This document shows, piece by piece, positions 7,180 through 16,925 of a stretch of 51,301 nt of DNA. The position numbers and the translations under genes are program-made. The stretch is from an uncultured Eubacteriales bacterium (GTDB lineage Bacteria > Bacillota > Clostridia > Oscillospirales > Ruminococcaceae): positions 1 through 51,301 of the forward strand of contig CAUHFD010000001.1 in NCBI GenBank assembly GCA_959605275.1. The letters run 5' to 3'. Under the pieces are notes generated by a model. That model had not been told where the DNA came from. It saw only the letters and a program-made list of their open reading frames with translations, and did no database searches. Within the stretch, counting starts at the first letter, position 1; each line of letters starts with the position of its first letter.

Positions 7180-9273
7180 ATGGTGTTCCAGAAAAAGAAA
7201 TCTATCCGGACACTGAGTGTTTTAACACTTACTGCCATGTTGTTAACCTGCACCTTTGGGTGTGCTAAAAAGCCTGCTGATACAAGCTCTGTTTCCGGAG
7301 CCTCCTCTGTTGAAAGCAGTCTGAATGGGGAAGATAACAATTCCTTGTCAGAAGATTTTGACAGTTCTGACGCAGATGAAAGCGGATCTTCTGTTAGCAC
7401 GACAGGCTCCGGCAGTAATACATCATCTAAAAACAACAGCGGGCAAAATAATGGCAATACCAACAATTCGCAAGGCAACACCGGCACGCAGACGAAACAG
7501 TATCGTGATTATTTCAGTAATATCAGTTATCAAAATCCGATCCCGCGGTTGAAAAATTCGCCGTCATCTACGCCGATTGCAATTCAGCTAAATTCCTCTA
7601 TGCCGAGATGGCAGCGCTATATGCTGTCTGCCTTTGAAGGTCTTGCCAATCGAAAACAAGCACGCATTTATCTCAACTGGGAAGCATCTGACGCGGAATG
7701 GATGAGAAGATGGTCGGATAAATCTCTTTATGGTTTCCGTTTTCAAGAGAAATCCAGCACGGACGTTTACTCGATGATCATGAATGATGTTGATCACTAT
7801 AATGTAAAAGGTCTTTTGATTTATGACGAGTCGATTATCAACCAATCTACGTGGAGTATGCTGATCAATGTTTATACCGGTATTTGCGGGGCAGAAGATC
7901 TAATTCCGGTCCCGAGTAGTCAGAGAAATAATTTCAAGGATTTGCCGGTTGTATTTGATGCGACTCAAGGTGGCAAAAAACTTGGAAAATGGGACAGTGA
8001 GTCGGAAGCATATATTTGGGTGATCAATCAATACAAAACTTTGAGCAGAAAAGGTGCGCCCATGGCACATCAGCATCCGAGCTGTTTGCGTGAGGTGGAT
8101 TATTATGTTCAAAATAAAATGATCCCGATTTTCTATTGGAATGGGATGACACAAGCCGTTAAGGATAAATTCAGAGAAGTTTTTCTGTCTACCGGAACCA
8201 ACGGTTTGATTGTAGGATGTTGGGACATCCCGACTTATAACGATCCGTATTCAGCGGAGCGCGGGAAACCCGGAGTCGGCGGCGCAATGAATTTTGTTAA
8301 AACAGACGGTGACATGTCCTGTGAGGAACATCGTTATCTGCATTTGATCAGCGGATACGGAAAGGCAACCTTGACAACGGCTGAAAAAGGCGTTCAGAAT
8401 ATGAGCTTCCAAGCAGGTATTCCGTTGAAGTATTCTAAACCTGCTGAAGTTCCGGCGAAACCTACCTATAACAAAAACAAGAATTACATGGCTTTGCACG
8501 TCTCTGACGGAGACAACATGTGTTATATCAATGAAGCGGTTGACGGAAGCTTTGGAATGACTACTTCCAGATGGTGGAGCGAAGCCAGCCGAGGCGTGGT
8601 TCCGGTTTCCTGGTCCATTGGTACAGGAGCGGCGGACTTGCTTCCCGGTGCGGTCAGCTACCTTTATTCTACAGCCACGGAAAATGACACCTTTGTATCG
8701 GCAACATCTGGTTGGGGTTATATTTTGATCAGTGCATACGGGAAGTTTTTGCCGAGCGGCACCGATCGTAATGCAGAACTCCAAAAATTCTATCGGACAA
8801 CCGGTACTTATCAGAAACGAATGGGTATTACCTCTCAACATGTACTTTGGAGTTATTATAAGGATTACGAAACCAATCGCAGTCAGGAGTTGGCTGATAT
8901 GAGGCTGATTGTTGCCGCGATTAAAGAAACCAATCCGTCGTTCTCCGGTTTGATTGCAGAATATGGTACGAATGACCGGAGAAATATTCCGGCGAAATAT
9001 CGGGTGGAGGACATTAACGGAACACCGATGTTTAATGCAGTAAACACCATTGAGAATCATTTGCTGCATGAGCAGACACAGGATACCTATTTGGTGAAGC
9101 TGGTCAATCATCTTAACGGATTAACCGCACAAGAGAAAAAGTTCATGCATGTATTTTGTACCAACTGGTTTGTACGCCCGAATTCTCTGGAGGAATTGGT
9201 GAATCGCATGGGCAGCGGCTACGAAGCGGTTCCGGCAAATTATCTGGGCGATCTTTGGAAACAAGCGAAATAG
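7180..9273 (+). CDS. GxGYxYP-like putative glycoside-processing lipoprotein
   Basis: 697 residues, predicted membrane-tethered lipoprotein. A hydrophobic signal ends at TFGC with Cys28 as the lipidation site, followed by a Ser/Asn/Gly-rich linker to about residue 110. The rest resembles the GxGYxYP two-domain family. The N-terminal domain has the expected LSAFEGLANRKQARIYL segment (about residues 147-163), and the C-terminal domain carries VSDGDNMCYI and a Gly511-Trp-Gly-Tyr514 core in place of a full GxGYxYP. That family is thought to be carbohydrate-active, but no reaction has been proved to my knowledge. An AAGGAAAGAGAGG site lies 8 nt before the ATG. Its place directly before the transporter genes supports surface glycan processing, which remains inference. 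Confidence 0.72.
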   Translation: MVFQKKKSIRTLSVLTLTAMLLTCTFGCAKKPADTSSVSGASSVESSLNGEDNNSLSEDFDSSDADESGSSVSTTGSGSNTSSKNNSGQNNGNTNNSQGNTGTQTKQYRDYFSNISYQNPIPRLKNSPSSTPIAIQLNSSMPRWQRYMLSAFEGLANRKQARIYLNWEASDAEWMRRWSDKSLYGFRFQEKSSTDVYSMIMNDVDHYNVKGLLIYDESIINQSTWSMLINVYTGICGAEDLIPVPSSQRNNFKDLPVVFDATQGGKKLGKWDSESEAYIWVINQYKTLSRKGAPMAHQHPSCLREVDYYVQNKMIPIFYWNGMTQAVKDKFREVFLSTGTNGLIVGCWDIPTYNDPYSAERGKPGVGGAMNFVKTDGDMSCEEHRYLHLISGYGKATLTTAEKGVQNMSFQAGIPLKYSKPAEVPAKPTYNKNKNYMALHVSDGDNMCYINEAVDGSFGMTTSRWWSEASRGVVPVSWSIGTGAADLLPGAVSYLYSTATENDTFVSATSGWGYILISAYGKFLPSGTDRNAELQKFYRTTGTYQKRMGITSQHVLWSYYKDYETNRSQELADMRLIVAAIKETNPSFSGLIAEYGTNDRRNIPAKYRVEDINGTPMFNAVNTIENHLLHEQTQDTYLVKLVNHLNGLTAQEKKFMHVFCTNWFVRPNSLEELVNRMGSGYEAVPANYLGDLWKQAK

Positions 9274-9317
9274 TGATCTTTCAAAATCCGATTTATGCGA
9301 AAGGAATGGTCAAGGAA

Positions 9318-10271
9318 ATGAACGGAAAGAATACGGTGACCGAAAAAATTCAGAATAACCGTTTGATCAGTAAATACACAAGCAAAAAAGGCGTCATCTG
9401 GATTCTGTATAAAATAGTCAGAGCGGTTATCGTAATTGGTATTTGTTTTATGATCATATATCCTTTTTTGATGAAATTTATTGTTGCGTTTATGTCTGAA
9501 GCGGATTTGTATGATCCTACGGTTCGTTACCTGCCACGTCACTTTTCGCTGGAAAACATCCAATATGTTTTGAATAAGATTGATTGGCTGCATACCGTTC
9601 CGGTCAGCCTGCTGCTTTGTGTGGTGGTGACGCTTTTAACGATAGGCAGTTGTACCACGATTGCATATGGTTTTGCACGGTTCGATTTTTGGGGAAATAA
9701 AATTTTGTTTGCCATGGTCATTTTCACGTTGATTGTTCCGCCGCAAACGATGGTTTTGGCAATCTTTATGAGGTTCAAGGATTTTGATGTGGCGGGTTTA
9801 ATCAATCTTATAACAGGTCATCCGCTTAACTTACTGAACACTTATGTGCCGTTTATTTTGATGAGCATGCTGGGCGTCGGGTTTCGGAACGGACTTTATA
9901 TTTTTCTTCTGCGTCAGTATTTTCGCGGTGTTCCGAGAGTGCTGGATGAGGCGGCGGCAATTGACGGCGCCTCTACATTCCGCATTTTTGTTCAAATTAT
10001 TCTGCCCGGTGCGGTTCCGATGATGGTTACAGTCGGCATGTTTGCTTTCGCATGGCAGTGGACAGATACGTTTTATTCCTCGCTTTTGGCACCGCAAAGC
10101 AATCTGGTTACGGTGGTCATGCCGACGATTACGGCATATATGGATCAAATTATGTCATCTATGGTAAAAAATACGGGGACCTTTTTACTGGTGATTCCGT
10201 TGATCCTGCTTTATATTGTTTCTCAGCGATTTATGGTAGAGGGAATCGAAAGAAGCGGTATTGTCGGATAA
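9318..10271 (+). CDS. Carbohydrate ABC transporter permease, MalG type (module A, MalG-a)
   Basis: Inner half of a CUT1-type sugar importer. It has six predicted membrane helices and the cytoplasmic EAA loop DEAAAIDGASTFRIFVQI followed by ILPGAVP, which contacts an ATPase. The C-terminus, QRFMVEGIERSGIVG, is the standard MalG ending. The frame is open upstream into the previous gene, so the start was chosen at ATG 9318 (AAAGGA at 9300-9305); ATG 9306 is an alternative. Closest relative in the window is the permease at 46619-47548. Its natural partner, MalF-a, is not adjacent but lies at 23774, so a transporter pair is split across 14 kb. A nearby AAGGA directly abuts the ATG and is too close to serve as the site. 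Confidence 0.9.
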   Translation: MNGKNTVTEKIQNNRLISKYTSKKGVIWILYKIVRAVIVIGICFMIIYPFLMKFIVAFMSEADLYDPTVRYLPRHFSLENIQYVLNKIDWLHTVPVSLLLCVVVTLLTIGSCTTIAYGFARFDFWGNKILFAMVIFTLIVPPQTMVLAIFMRFKDFDVAGLINLITGHPLNLLNTYVPFILMSMLGVGFRNGLYIFLLRQYFRGVPRVLDEAAAIDGASTFRIFVQIILPGAVPMMVTVGMFAFAWQWTDTFYSSLLAPQSNLVTVVMPTITAYMDQIMSSMVKNTGTFLLVIPLILLYIVSQRFMVEGIERSGIVG

Positions 10272-10324
10272 TCCATGAAACGGAGTAAACCCTAAAAAAT
10301 TTCGAAAGGGATGGGTTGTAAATC

Positions 10325-11815
10325 ATGAAATTAAGAAGATGCTTAGCGGGAGCTTGTATTGCTGCGATATTAATATCCACTTTCGCAAGCTGCGGCGGAG
10401 ACTCTAAAGAACCGACGAACTCCGGTTCTTCCTCCTCGACTCCGTCTGTTACTGATTCTGCGGAAATGGAAAAAATGCGAAATGAAATTTTAAAAGATGT
10501 CACTTTTGAGGAAAGAGAAGCAGAAAAAGACAGCTACGATTTCGGCGGCAAAACCGTCATTATCGGATCTCCCTGGATTCATGAGCTGTTTTTGGAGCCC
10601 GGTACAACAGAAGCCGGAGACAAATGGTTGGCACGAGTAAAAGAAGTTGAAGATAAATACAACGTAAAAATTAAAACTGTATCAACGGAATATGGTTATT
10701 TCTGCGACCAATTAATGACGGCGGCACAGGCAAATACCAAATTTGCTGATATTATTGAACTGGATTCCAGATGGCTGGCGATCCTGGGATATCCCGGCTA
10801 TATCAAGCCGCTCAATAAGGTAAAAACAGGCATTAATATTAAAGATGCCAAATGGCATCCGACACAACTGCGTGCCAGCAAACAGAATAAGAATATTTAC
10901 GGCGTAAAAAAAGATCCGGTCGAAATGCAGAATGTTGTATTTTGGAATAAAACTTTATTTTCGGAACAAGGTTTGCCGAATCTATATGAGCTGGTCGAAA
11001 AGAAAGAATGGACCTGGGATAAAATGAAGGAAATCGCCGTACAGGCAACGAAGGACAGCGATAACGACGGAACACCGGATCAATGGGGCTTCGGCGGGTG
11101 TGAAACGGAAAGAAGCTTCATTCTGTCTAACGGAGGCAGCATCATGAAAGAAACTGCGGACGGAAAGATGGAATTTACGATGAACAATCCGGCTACCATT
11201 GAAGGTCTCGATTTCTTACAGGATTTGATGTATAAAACGAAATGTATGGAAGTAGTAGACGTTAACGCTGACTGGCGGTATCAGTGCGATCCGCAGTTTA
11301 TGAATCGTGTTTATGCAATGGTCAGCTTCCCGTTTTACGGAGCGGATGTCTGGTTCCAGTATATGGAAGATGATTGGGGCGTTGTACCTTTCCCGATCGG
11401 ACCGAAAATGGACGATTATATTATTCCGGCAGAGTACAATCGTAACTGGGCGCTCACCAACAACAATCCGGATGAAGAAATGGCAAGCGTTGTGATGGAT
11501 GCGCTATTTTCTCCGTATGCGGACGAAACGGCAGATTCATGGAAAGATCGTTACACCGAAGTGCTGCGTGACGAAGAATCCATGCATATTATTGAGCAGT
11601 TGCTTTCAGGAGATCATTTTGTTCTGGATATTACGGGATATTTCCCGAAAGTGGGCACCAGTTCTGATATTATCGGCTGGTACAAGAGTGCCAATAATTG
11701 TATTTATTATAATGTTTATACCAATCGAAAAACACCTGCTGCCGCAATTGCAGAAAAACAAGACCAAGCAAAAACGTTAATAGACGATTTCTTTAAAGAT
11801 ATAAAATTACAATAG
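10325..11815 (+). CDS. Sugar ABC transporter solute-binding lipoprotein (module A)
   Basis: Family 1 extracellular solute-binding protein that would deliver oligosaccharide to the CUT1 permeases. The signal peptide ends FASC with Cys23 as lipidation site; a short Ser/Thr linker follows. The 496-residue length and the EWTWDKMKEIA and DSDNDGTPDQWGFGG segments are typical of MsmE/UgpB-like proteins; the Asp-rich DSDNDGTPD (calcium-binding-like) is common in this group. An AAAGGGATGG site lies about 10 nt upstream. It resembles the binding protein at 39195 in layout, including the shared WTWDK motif, and I treat the two as equivalent members of modules A and B. Ligand unknown; given the enzymes nearby, a fucose- or mannose-containing oligosaccharide is plausible. 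Confidence 0.9.
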   Translation: MKLRRCLAGACIAAILISTFASCGGDSKEPTNSGSSSSTPSVTDSAEMEKMRNEILKDVTFEEREAEKDSYDFGGKTVIIGSPWIHELFLEPGTTEAGDKWLARVKEVEDKYNVKIKTVSTEYGYFCDQLMTAAQANTKFADIIELDSRWLAILGYPGYIKPLNKVKTGINIKDAKWHPTQLRASKQNKNIYGVKKDPVEMQNVVFWNKTLFSEQGLPNLYELVEKKEWTWDKMKEIAVQATKDSDNDGTPDQWGFGGCETERSFILSNGGSIMKETADGKMEFTMNNPATIEGLDFLQDLMYKTKCMEVVDVNADWRYQCDPQFMNRVYAMVSFPFYGADVWFQYMEDDWGVVPFPIGPKMDDYIIPAEYNRNWALTNNNPDEEMASVVMDALFSPYADETADSWKDRYTEVLRDEESMHIIEQLLSGDHFVLDITGYFPKVGTSSDIIGWYKSANNCIYYNVYTNRKTPAAAIAEKQDQAKTLIDDFFKDIKLQ

Positions 11816-11833
11816 TTTTAGGAGCAAGGTATC

Positions 11834-13825
11834 ATGATAAGACGTTCAGAGTCGTTTTTTGGGCTGCACTTGGATTTGCATCCCACCAATGAGGATGTAA
11901 ACCTTGGTGCTGATTTATCGGAAGAAAATATCCGGAAATTGATTCGAGAGGTAAATCCTGATTATATTACTTATGATTGTAAAGGTCATCCCGGATATGC
12001 CGGTTATCCGACCGAGGTCGGAGTGGCCGCGCCAAATATTCAGCAAGACAGCCTCGCGATTTGGAGAAAGGTCACGAAGGAATTTGATAAACCGCTTGCA
12101 ATTCATTATTCCGGTGTGCAGGATTGGATTGAAGTGAGAAATCATCCGGAGTGGGGCGCACAGTCTGCAGACGGCAGGACAGATGCGGTAACCACCAGTA
12201 CTTTTGGTGAATATGTTGATAAGTTATTGATTCCGCAGCTCAAAGAGCTGGTTGATAAATATGATATCAACGGTGTTTGGCTGGACGGAGAATGTTGGGG
12301 CGCACAACTTGATTATTCTCCGATGGCAATAAAAGCCTGGAAAGAGGAAACGGGTGAAGATTTTCCGCCGACGGATAAAAATGATCCTCGTTTTGAGGAT
12401 TACAAAAATTTCAATCGACGGAATTTCGAGAAATATTTGTGTCATTGGACAGAAGAAATGCACAAATACAAAGCGGATCTGGATTGCTGCAGCAATTGGT
12501 CTTATACTACTATGATGCCGAAGCCTAAGGCCGCACAGGTCGATATGATTTCGGGCGATTTCGACCCGTTTTTATCGGTGGATCGCGCGCGCACAGAGTG
12601 CAGATATTTGCAGAACACCGGTCTGCCGTGGGAACTCCAATCATGGGCTTTTGATTGTATCAAGGATCAGGATGAATGCGCAAAAATGCCTGCACAGATC
12701 AAACAGGAAGCGGCAGTAGTTATGATGCATGGCGGCGGGTATATGAATTATTATCTTCCGACCAGAGGCGGTTACATAAACGATCAGATCATTGAGACAG
12801 CAAAAGAAATTGCAGAATTTTGTTTTGCCAGAAAGTCGGTGGCTTACCGAAGCACACCGGTTCCTCAGGTTGCCGTTTTATATCCTACGGAAAGTCAGCT
12901 TCGCCGTTCCGATCGGCTTTACGCTTGGTGGGGCAATCCGCTTGTAGAAGTGGAGGGCGTTTTGCACGCGATGTTGGAGTCTCAATATTCCTGTGATGTG
13001 ATGGCAGAACACCAAATTATGGATAAGATGTCGGATTATCCGTATATTATTATCCCGGAATGCAATGTGCTTTCGGATGCCTTTATTCATAAGGCGATCG
13101 AGTATGTAGAAAACGGCGGCAGTTTATTCTTATGCGGGCTCAAATGTACCAGATTGTTTGAACCCTATATCGGAGCAACCATCGGCGCAAGTAGCTATGT
13201 AAATACCAGTATGGTGACACCGTCAGGGCGTAAAATTTCTGCCCGTGCAGAATGGGCAGAGCCGGAGCTTTCCTGCGCAGAGCCCTTGATTTATCGTTAT
13301 CAGGGAGAAGGCAATGTTTGCCGCAGCTCCTATTTGGATGTTCGTGAAAGCGGTGTCAGCCCTATTACCAGCCGGTATATCCACAAATATCCTGCAATCA
13401 CTGTGAATAAAATCGGTAAAGGTAAACTTGCGGCAGCATATGCAGATCTTGCCAGTTTGTATTTCAACAATCATCATCCGTATATTCGGGAAATTTTTAG
13501 TTCGGTGGCAAAAGAACTCTTTCCGAATCCGGCAGTGCGAGTGGAATCGCCTTATACGGTTGATATATCACTCAGACATACAGCGGCAGGAGAGCTTTGT
13601 GTACATCTAATGAATACCACAAATATGCCGACAGGTGACCGTCGTTCGTTTACGGACTATATTCCGGAAGTTCACAATTTGAAAATCATGATACAAACGG
13701 CGTCAAAGCCGGAAAAGATCGTCTTTGAGCCAGAGGGAACCGAACTCCCGTTTACTTATCATGACGGAATGGCAGAAGTGACACTGCCGAAGCTTCATAT
13801 TCACGGGGCTGTTGTGCTTCGGTAG
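11834..13825 (+). CDS. Putative alpha-L-fucosidase-like glycoside hydrolase, cytoplasmic
   Basis: 663 residues without a signal peptide, so it should act on imported sugars. It opens RRSESFFGLHLDLHP and has a TIM-barrel-like N-terminal half, with YDCKGHPGY, IHYSGVQDW and GVWLDGECWG, where Asp151 is a reasonable nucleophile candidate by analogy with retaining fucosidases and GH42-like enzymes. Residues about 360-480 look like the glutamine-amidotransferase-like domain of GH42 and related enzymes (YPYIIIPECNVLSD, ENGGSLFLCG). A beta-sandwich closes the protein. Relatives with this opening are, as I recall, annotated as alpha-L-fucosidases, but I cannot assign a CAZy family with certainty (GH29-, GH42- or GH151-like are possible). 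It sits 18 bp after the binding-protein gene. Confidence 0.68.
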   Translation: MIRRSESFFGLHLDLHPTNEDVNLGADLSEENIRKLIREVNPDYITYDCKGHPGYAGYPTEVGVAAPNIQQDSLAIWRKVTKEFDKPLAIHYSGVQDWIEVRNHPEWGAQSADGRTDAVTTSTFGEYVDKLLIPQLKELVDKYDINGVWLDGECWGAQLDYSPMAIKAWKEETGEDFPPTDKNDPRFEDYKNFNRRNFEKYLCHWTEEMHKYKADLDCCSNWSYTTMMPKPKAAQVDMISGDFDPFLSVDRARTECRYLQNTGLPWELQSWAFDCIKDQDECAKMPAQIKQEAAVVMMHGGGYMNYYLPTRGGYINDQIIETAKEIAEFCFARKSVAYRSTPVPQVAVLYPTESQLRRSDRLYAWWGNPLVEVEGVLHAMLESQYSCDVMAEHQIMDKMSDYPYIIIPECNVLSDAFIHKAIEYVENGGSLFLCGLKCTRLFEPYIGATIGASSYVNTSMVTPSGRKISARAEWAEPELSCAEPLIYRYQGEGNVCRSSYLDVRESGVSPITSRYIHKYPAITVNKIGKGKLAAAYADLASLYFNNHHPYIREIFSSVAKELFPNPAVRVESPYTVDISLRHTAAGELCVHLMNTTNMPTGDRRSFTDYIPEVHNLKIMIQTASKPEKIVFEPEGTELPFTYHDGMAEVTLPKLHIHGAVVLR

Positions 13826-13850
13826 CTGTAAAGCAGTACAGATAGGCAGA

Positions 13851-13875
13851 GCGAAAAAGGAATTTCCTTTTTCGC
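13851..13875 (+). other. Perfect inverted repeat in the intercistronic gap
   Basis: GCGAAAAAGGAA (13851-13862) and TTCCTTTTTCGC (13864-13875) form a 12-bp palindrome around one base. No U-tract follows, so an attenuating or mRNA-processing hairpin is more likely than a full terminator. It separates the hydrolase gene from the fused binding-protein gene. Confidence 0.55.
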
Positions 13876-13950
13876 ACTGTCTGTCTCTTTCCGAAAACCG
13901 GGCGGCTGTTTTAAGCCGTATCAAGTATATGAAGGGTGGGCATGGCATAG

Positions 13951-13995
13951 ATGCGGTTATGCTTTTGTAAAGCATGGCAGCATAGAACGCCTTAA
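13951..13995 (+). CDS. Candidate 14-codon leader ORF ahead of the fused binding-protein gene
   Basis: A tiny ORF (14 codons, MRLCFCKAWQHRTP) has a strong GAAGGGTGGG site at 13931-13940, 10 nt upstream. It stops two bases before the ATG at 13998, which has no ribosome binding site of its own. An ATGCTTT/AAAGCAT hairpin (13959-13975) lies inside it. Translation of the large gene may depend on termination and reinitiation here. No homology is expected at this length; function is inference. Confidence 0.4.
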   Translation: MRLCFCKAWQHRTP

Positions 13996-13997
13996 AC

Positions 13998-16901
13998 ATG
14001 AAGTTGAGAAAAGGTTTCTTAAAAGCAGACTCGCTCATTTTATCTATGCTGTTTGTATTGAGCGTATTTGCGTTCAACGGGTCGTCGGCTTTTGCAGAGG
14101 AAGCAAATCAAACAACAGAAACTTTGCAATCTCAGGACGAATATTCTTATGCCGATTATCAAAAAGAACACAGTGCACAGAAAGCGGCTGAATCTGAAAT
14201 CGTATTGGATCCGCTTCAGTATCAAAATGCAGAACATGTGAAGTCGGAAGAAACCGACGGAAAACTGGCGCTGACTACCGAAGAAAACAGTACGGTGACT
14301 TATGAGTTTGAGTCCCCGGAAGATGGTTTGTATCATTTGATTTTAGAATATTATCCTTTATTAGGTAAAAATACAAAAATTGAGCGAAAGCTGTATATTG
14401 ACGGAAAAATATTGTTCGATGAACTTGGACGAATCGAATTAAATCGAATTTATAAGGATCAAGAGCCTGCCATAGAGAAAGATACCAACGGAAATGAATA
14501 TTTTAACGGATTGATAGAAGCAGCACAGTGGATTTCGTATGCAATTGAGGATAGTTACGGTTACTATAAAGATCCATTTCAGTTTTATCTTGCCAAAGGT
14601 AAGCATACCTTAACGATAGAATCTGTGAAAGAGCCGGTTGCAATTGGCGGAATCACTTTTAAAAATCTGCCGTCGGCACGGTCTTATGCCGAGGTCTTGA
14701 ATGAATGGAAAAAGAACGGGGCGACTGACGCTACCGAAAATCTGCCTATTCTTGAGGCGGAAAAGTCAGACAGAAAATCAGACTCTATCCTGACTCCAAC
14801 CTATGACCGGAATTCCAGCAAGACAACGCCGATATCCTGCGAGACGATTAAAATGAATATTATCAGTTCCGATAAGTGGCAGCAAGCAGGGCAATGGTTG
14901 GAATGGGAGATCGATGTCAAGCAAAGCGGATTATACAAAATGGCATTTCGGGTACGCCAGAATACTAATGATGGTATGCTGTGCACCAGAAAACTGTTGA
15001 TTGACGGGAATGTTCCTTTTGCCGAAGCGGAAAATATTACAGTGGGATATGATACCAAATGGCAGATCGTAACACTCGGAAAGGATCAAGAACCCTATTA
15101 TATCTATTTGGAAAAAGGACGGCATACGCTTCGTCTTCAGAATACGCTGGGAGAGACAGCGGAAGTTCTGGTCAAGGTAAACGGAATCTTGCAACAGCTG
15201 AATCAATGCTATCGTGAGATTATGATGATTACGGGAGCATCCCCCGATACTTATCGGGATTATAAACTGGATAAATTGATTCCTGATACGATTGAAAATC
15301 TAGGTAAACAATCTAAGGCTTTAGAAGAAGCCATGAACGACATGAGGGCGAAAACCGGAATAAAAGGTTCTTATCTCGCTCCGCTGGATCGTTTGATGAT
15401 TGAAACCAAAGAGATGAGTGAGGATCATACCCGAATTCCCAAGCTGTTTGATAGCTTTGAAAACAACATCGGTTCCTTGGCAGCTTGGATCACATCTTCT
15501 CAGGCGCAGCCGCTGGATATCGATAAGATTTATTTGGTGACGCCGGACTATGAGCTGCCGAAAGCAGAAGACAATTTTTTCGTTCAACTATGGCATGACG
15601 TCAAAGTGTTTATCAGTTCTTTCTTTAATAATGTAGACAAGTTTGATGCGGCAAATGAAAAGAAAAACATTAAGGTTTGGATCGGTTCAAGTGCTGCTGC
15701 CGGGCGCGATCAAGCACAGCTGATCAAGCGGATGATTGATTCAAAGTTTACGCCGCAAACCGGGATATCCGTTAATTTTGAGTTGGTGGCGGGCGGATCA
15801 TTGCTGCCGGCGTCCCTAAGCGGAAACGGCCCGGATGTCGCCATGTGGGTTGGTGCCACTGAAACCATGAATTATGCGTTTCGCGGTGCGGTAGAGGATA
15901 TTTCCAAATATGACGGATTCGATGAAATGAAAAGTCAGTTTTTGGACAGTGCGATATTACCTCTCAGCTATGACGGAAAGACATACGGACTGCCGGAGGC
16001 ACAGCAGTTTTCGGTGATGTTTTATCGAAAGGATATTTTGAATGAATTAAAGCTTTCGGTGCCGGAAACGTGGGACGATGTTTATAATATGCTTTCTACT
16101 TTACAGCGGAATAATATGAATTTTGCGCTTCCGGTTAGTTCATTCAGCACAAGCGAAGCATTGAGTGTTTCCAGTAATATTACCCCCGGCGTAAAAAGTT
16201 TTGCAATGTTGCTTTATCAAAACGGCGGTACACTTTATCGTGACGGAGGACGCTCGTCCGCGTTGGATGAGAAAGTGGCGATTGATACCTTTAAGCAATG
16301 GACGGATTTTTATAAAAACTATAAACTTCCGCTCTCTTATGATTTTGCCAACCGTTTTGCTATGGGAGAAATTCCGTTGGGTATTGCGGATTACGGTATG
16401 TATAACAATCTGATGATTTCATTCCCGGAAATAAAAGGCTTATGGGATTTCACCAGCGTTCCGGGTGTAAAGAAACCGGACGGCACCGTAGATCATTCCA
16501 CTACTTGCGACGTACAGTGCTGCATTATGATGTCCAAAGCAAAAGATAAAGAATCAGCGTGGGAGTTTATGAAGTTTTGGACATCTTCCGAACAGCAGAT
16601 CGAATTCGGCAGAGATATTGAAGCATTGCTCGGACCGAGCGGACGGTGGCCCTCCGCAAATATTGAGGCAGTAAAACAGATCCCTTGGAAAACAAATGAT
16701 TTAAACAATCTGATGGCACAGTGGAAATGGGTAAAAGGCATTCCGGAGGTGCCGGGCGGTTATTATACAATTCGTTACCTTGATTTCTCTTTCCGCAGCG
16801 TTGCTTATAACAAACAGAATCAAAAAGATGTTTTGCTGGATAATGTTCGTATTATTAACAACGAGCTTTCCACCAAGCGAGAAGAATTCGGTTATGATTG
16901 A
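13998..16901 (+). CDS. CBM-CBM-solute-binding-protein fusion (module A)
   Basis: 967 residues. A Sec signal peptide ends near AFA-EE with no lipobox cysteine, so it is not a lipoprotein; it may stay attached through an uncleaved signal or be held by partners. Two carbohydrate-binding-like beta-sandwiches follow (about 90-225 and 250-400; LYIDGKILFDE, KLLIDGNVPFAE, GQWLEWEIDV), then a helical linker (about 410-520) and a family 1 solute-binding fold (about 560-960; VWIGSSAAAGRDQ, GPDVAMWVG, YGLPEAQQF, FYRKDIL, WEFMKFWTS). Ordinary binding proteins have only the last part. No ribosome binding site precedes the ATG; a 14-codon ORF ends just before it. The protein at 47574 has the same architecture. 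The permease pair directly downstream is the likely partner. Confidence 0.88.
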   Translation: MKLRKGFLKADSLILSMLFVLSVFAFNGSSAFAEEANQTTETLQSQDEYSYADYQKEHSAQKAAESEIVLDPLQYQNAEHVKSEETDGKLALTTEENSTVTYEFESPEDGLYHLILEYYPLLGKNTKIERKLYIDGKILFDELGRIELNRIYKDQEPAIEKDTNGNEYFNGLIEAAQWISYAIEDSYGYYKDPFQFYLAKGKHTLTIESVKEPVAIGGITFKNLPSARSYAEVLNEWKKNGATDATENLPILEAEKSDRKSDSILTPTYDRNSSKTTPISCETIKMNIISSDKWQQAGQWLEWEIDVKQSGLYKMAFRVRQNTNDGMLCTRKLLIDGNVPFAEAENITVGYDTKWQIVTLGKDQEPYYIYLEKGRHTLRLQNTLGETAEVLVKVNGILQQLNQCYREIMMITGASPDTYRDYKLDKLIPDTIENLGKQSKALEEAMNDMRAKTGIKGSYLAPLDRLMIETKEMSEDHTRIPKLFDSFENNIGSLAAWITSSQAQPLDIDKIYLVTPDYELPKAEDNFFVQLWHDVKVFISSFFNNVDKFDAANEKKNIKVWIGSSAAAGRDQAQLIKRMIDSKFTPQTGISVNFELVAGGSLLPASLSGNGPDVAMWVGATETMNYAFRGAVEDISKYDGFDEMKSQFLDSAILPLSYDGKTYGLPEAQQFSVMFYRKDILNELKLSVPETWDDVYNMLSTLQRNNMNFALPVSSFSTSEALSVSSNITPGVKSFAMLLYQNGGTLYRDGGRSSALDEKVAIDTFKQWTDFYKNYKLPLSYDFANRFAMGEIPLGIADYGMYNNLMISFPEIKGLWDFTSVPGVKKPDGTVDHSTTCDVQCCIMMSKAKDKESAWEFMKFWTSSEQQIEFGRDIEALLGPSGRWPSANIEAVKQIPWKTNDLNNLMAQWKWVKGIPEVPGGYYTIRYLDFSFRSVAYNKQNQKDVLLDNVRIINNELSTKREEFGYD

Positions 16902-16925
16902 TTCTCCGTCGAAATAAATTTTCCA

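Noticed and set aside
6570..7487. Minus-strand open frame of 305 codons spanning two plus-strand genes
   Set aside because: It is antisense to the Ser/Thr-rich linkers and the lipoprotein start; repetitive Val/Ser/Leu composition and no start signal.
8251..9111. Minus-strand open frame of 286 codons
   Set aside because: Opposite the GxGYxYP-like gene; composition rich in Cys, Arg and Ile, typical of a shadow frame.
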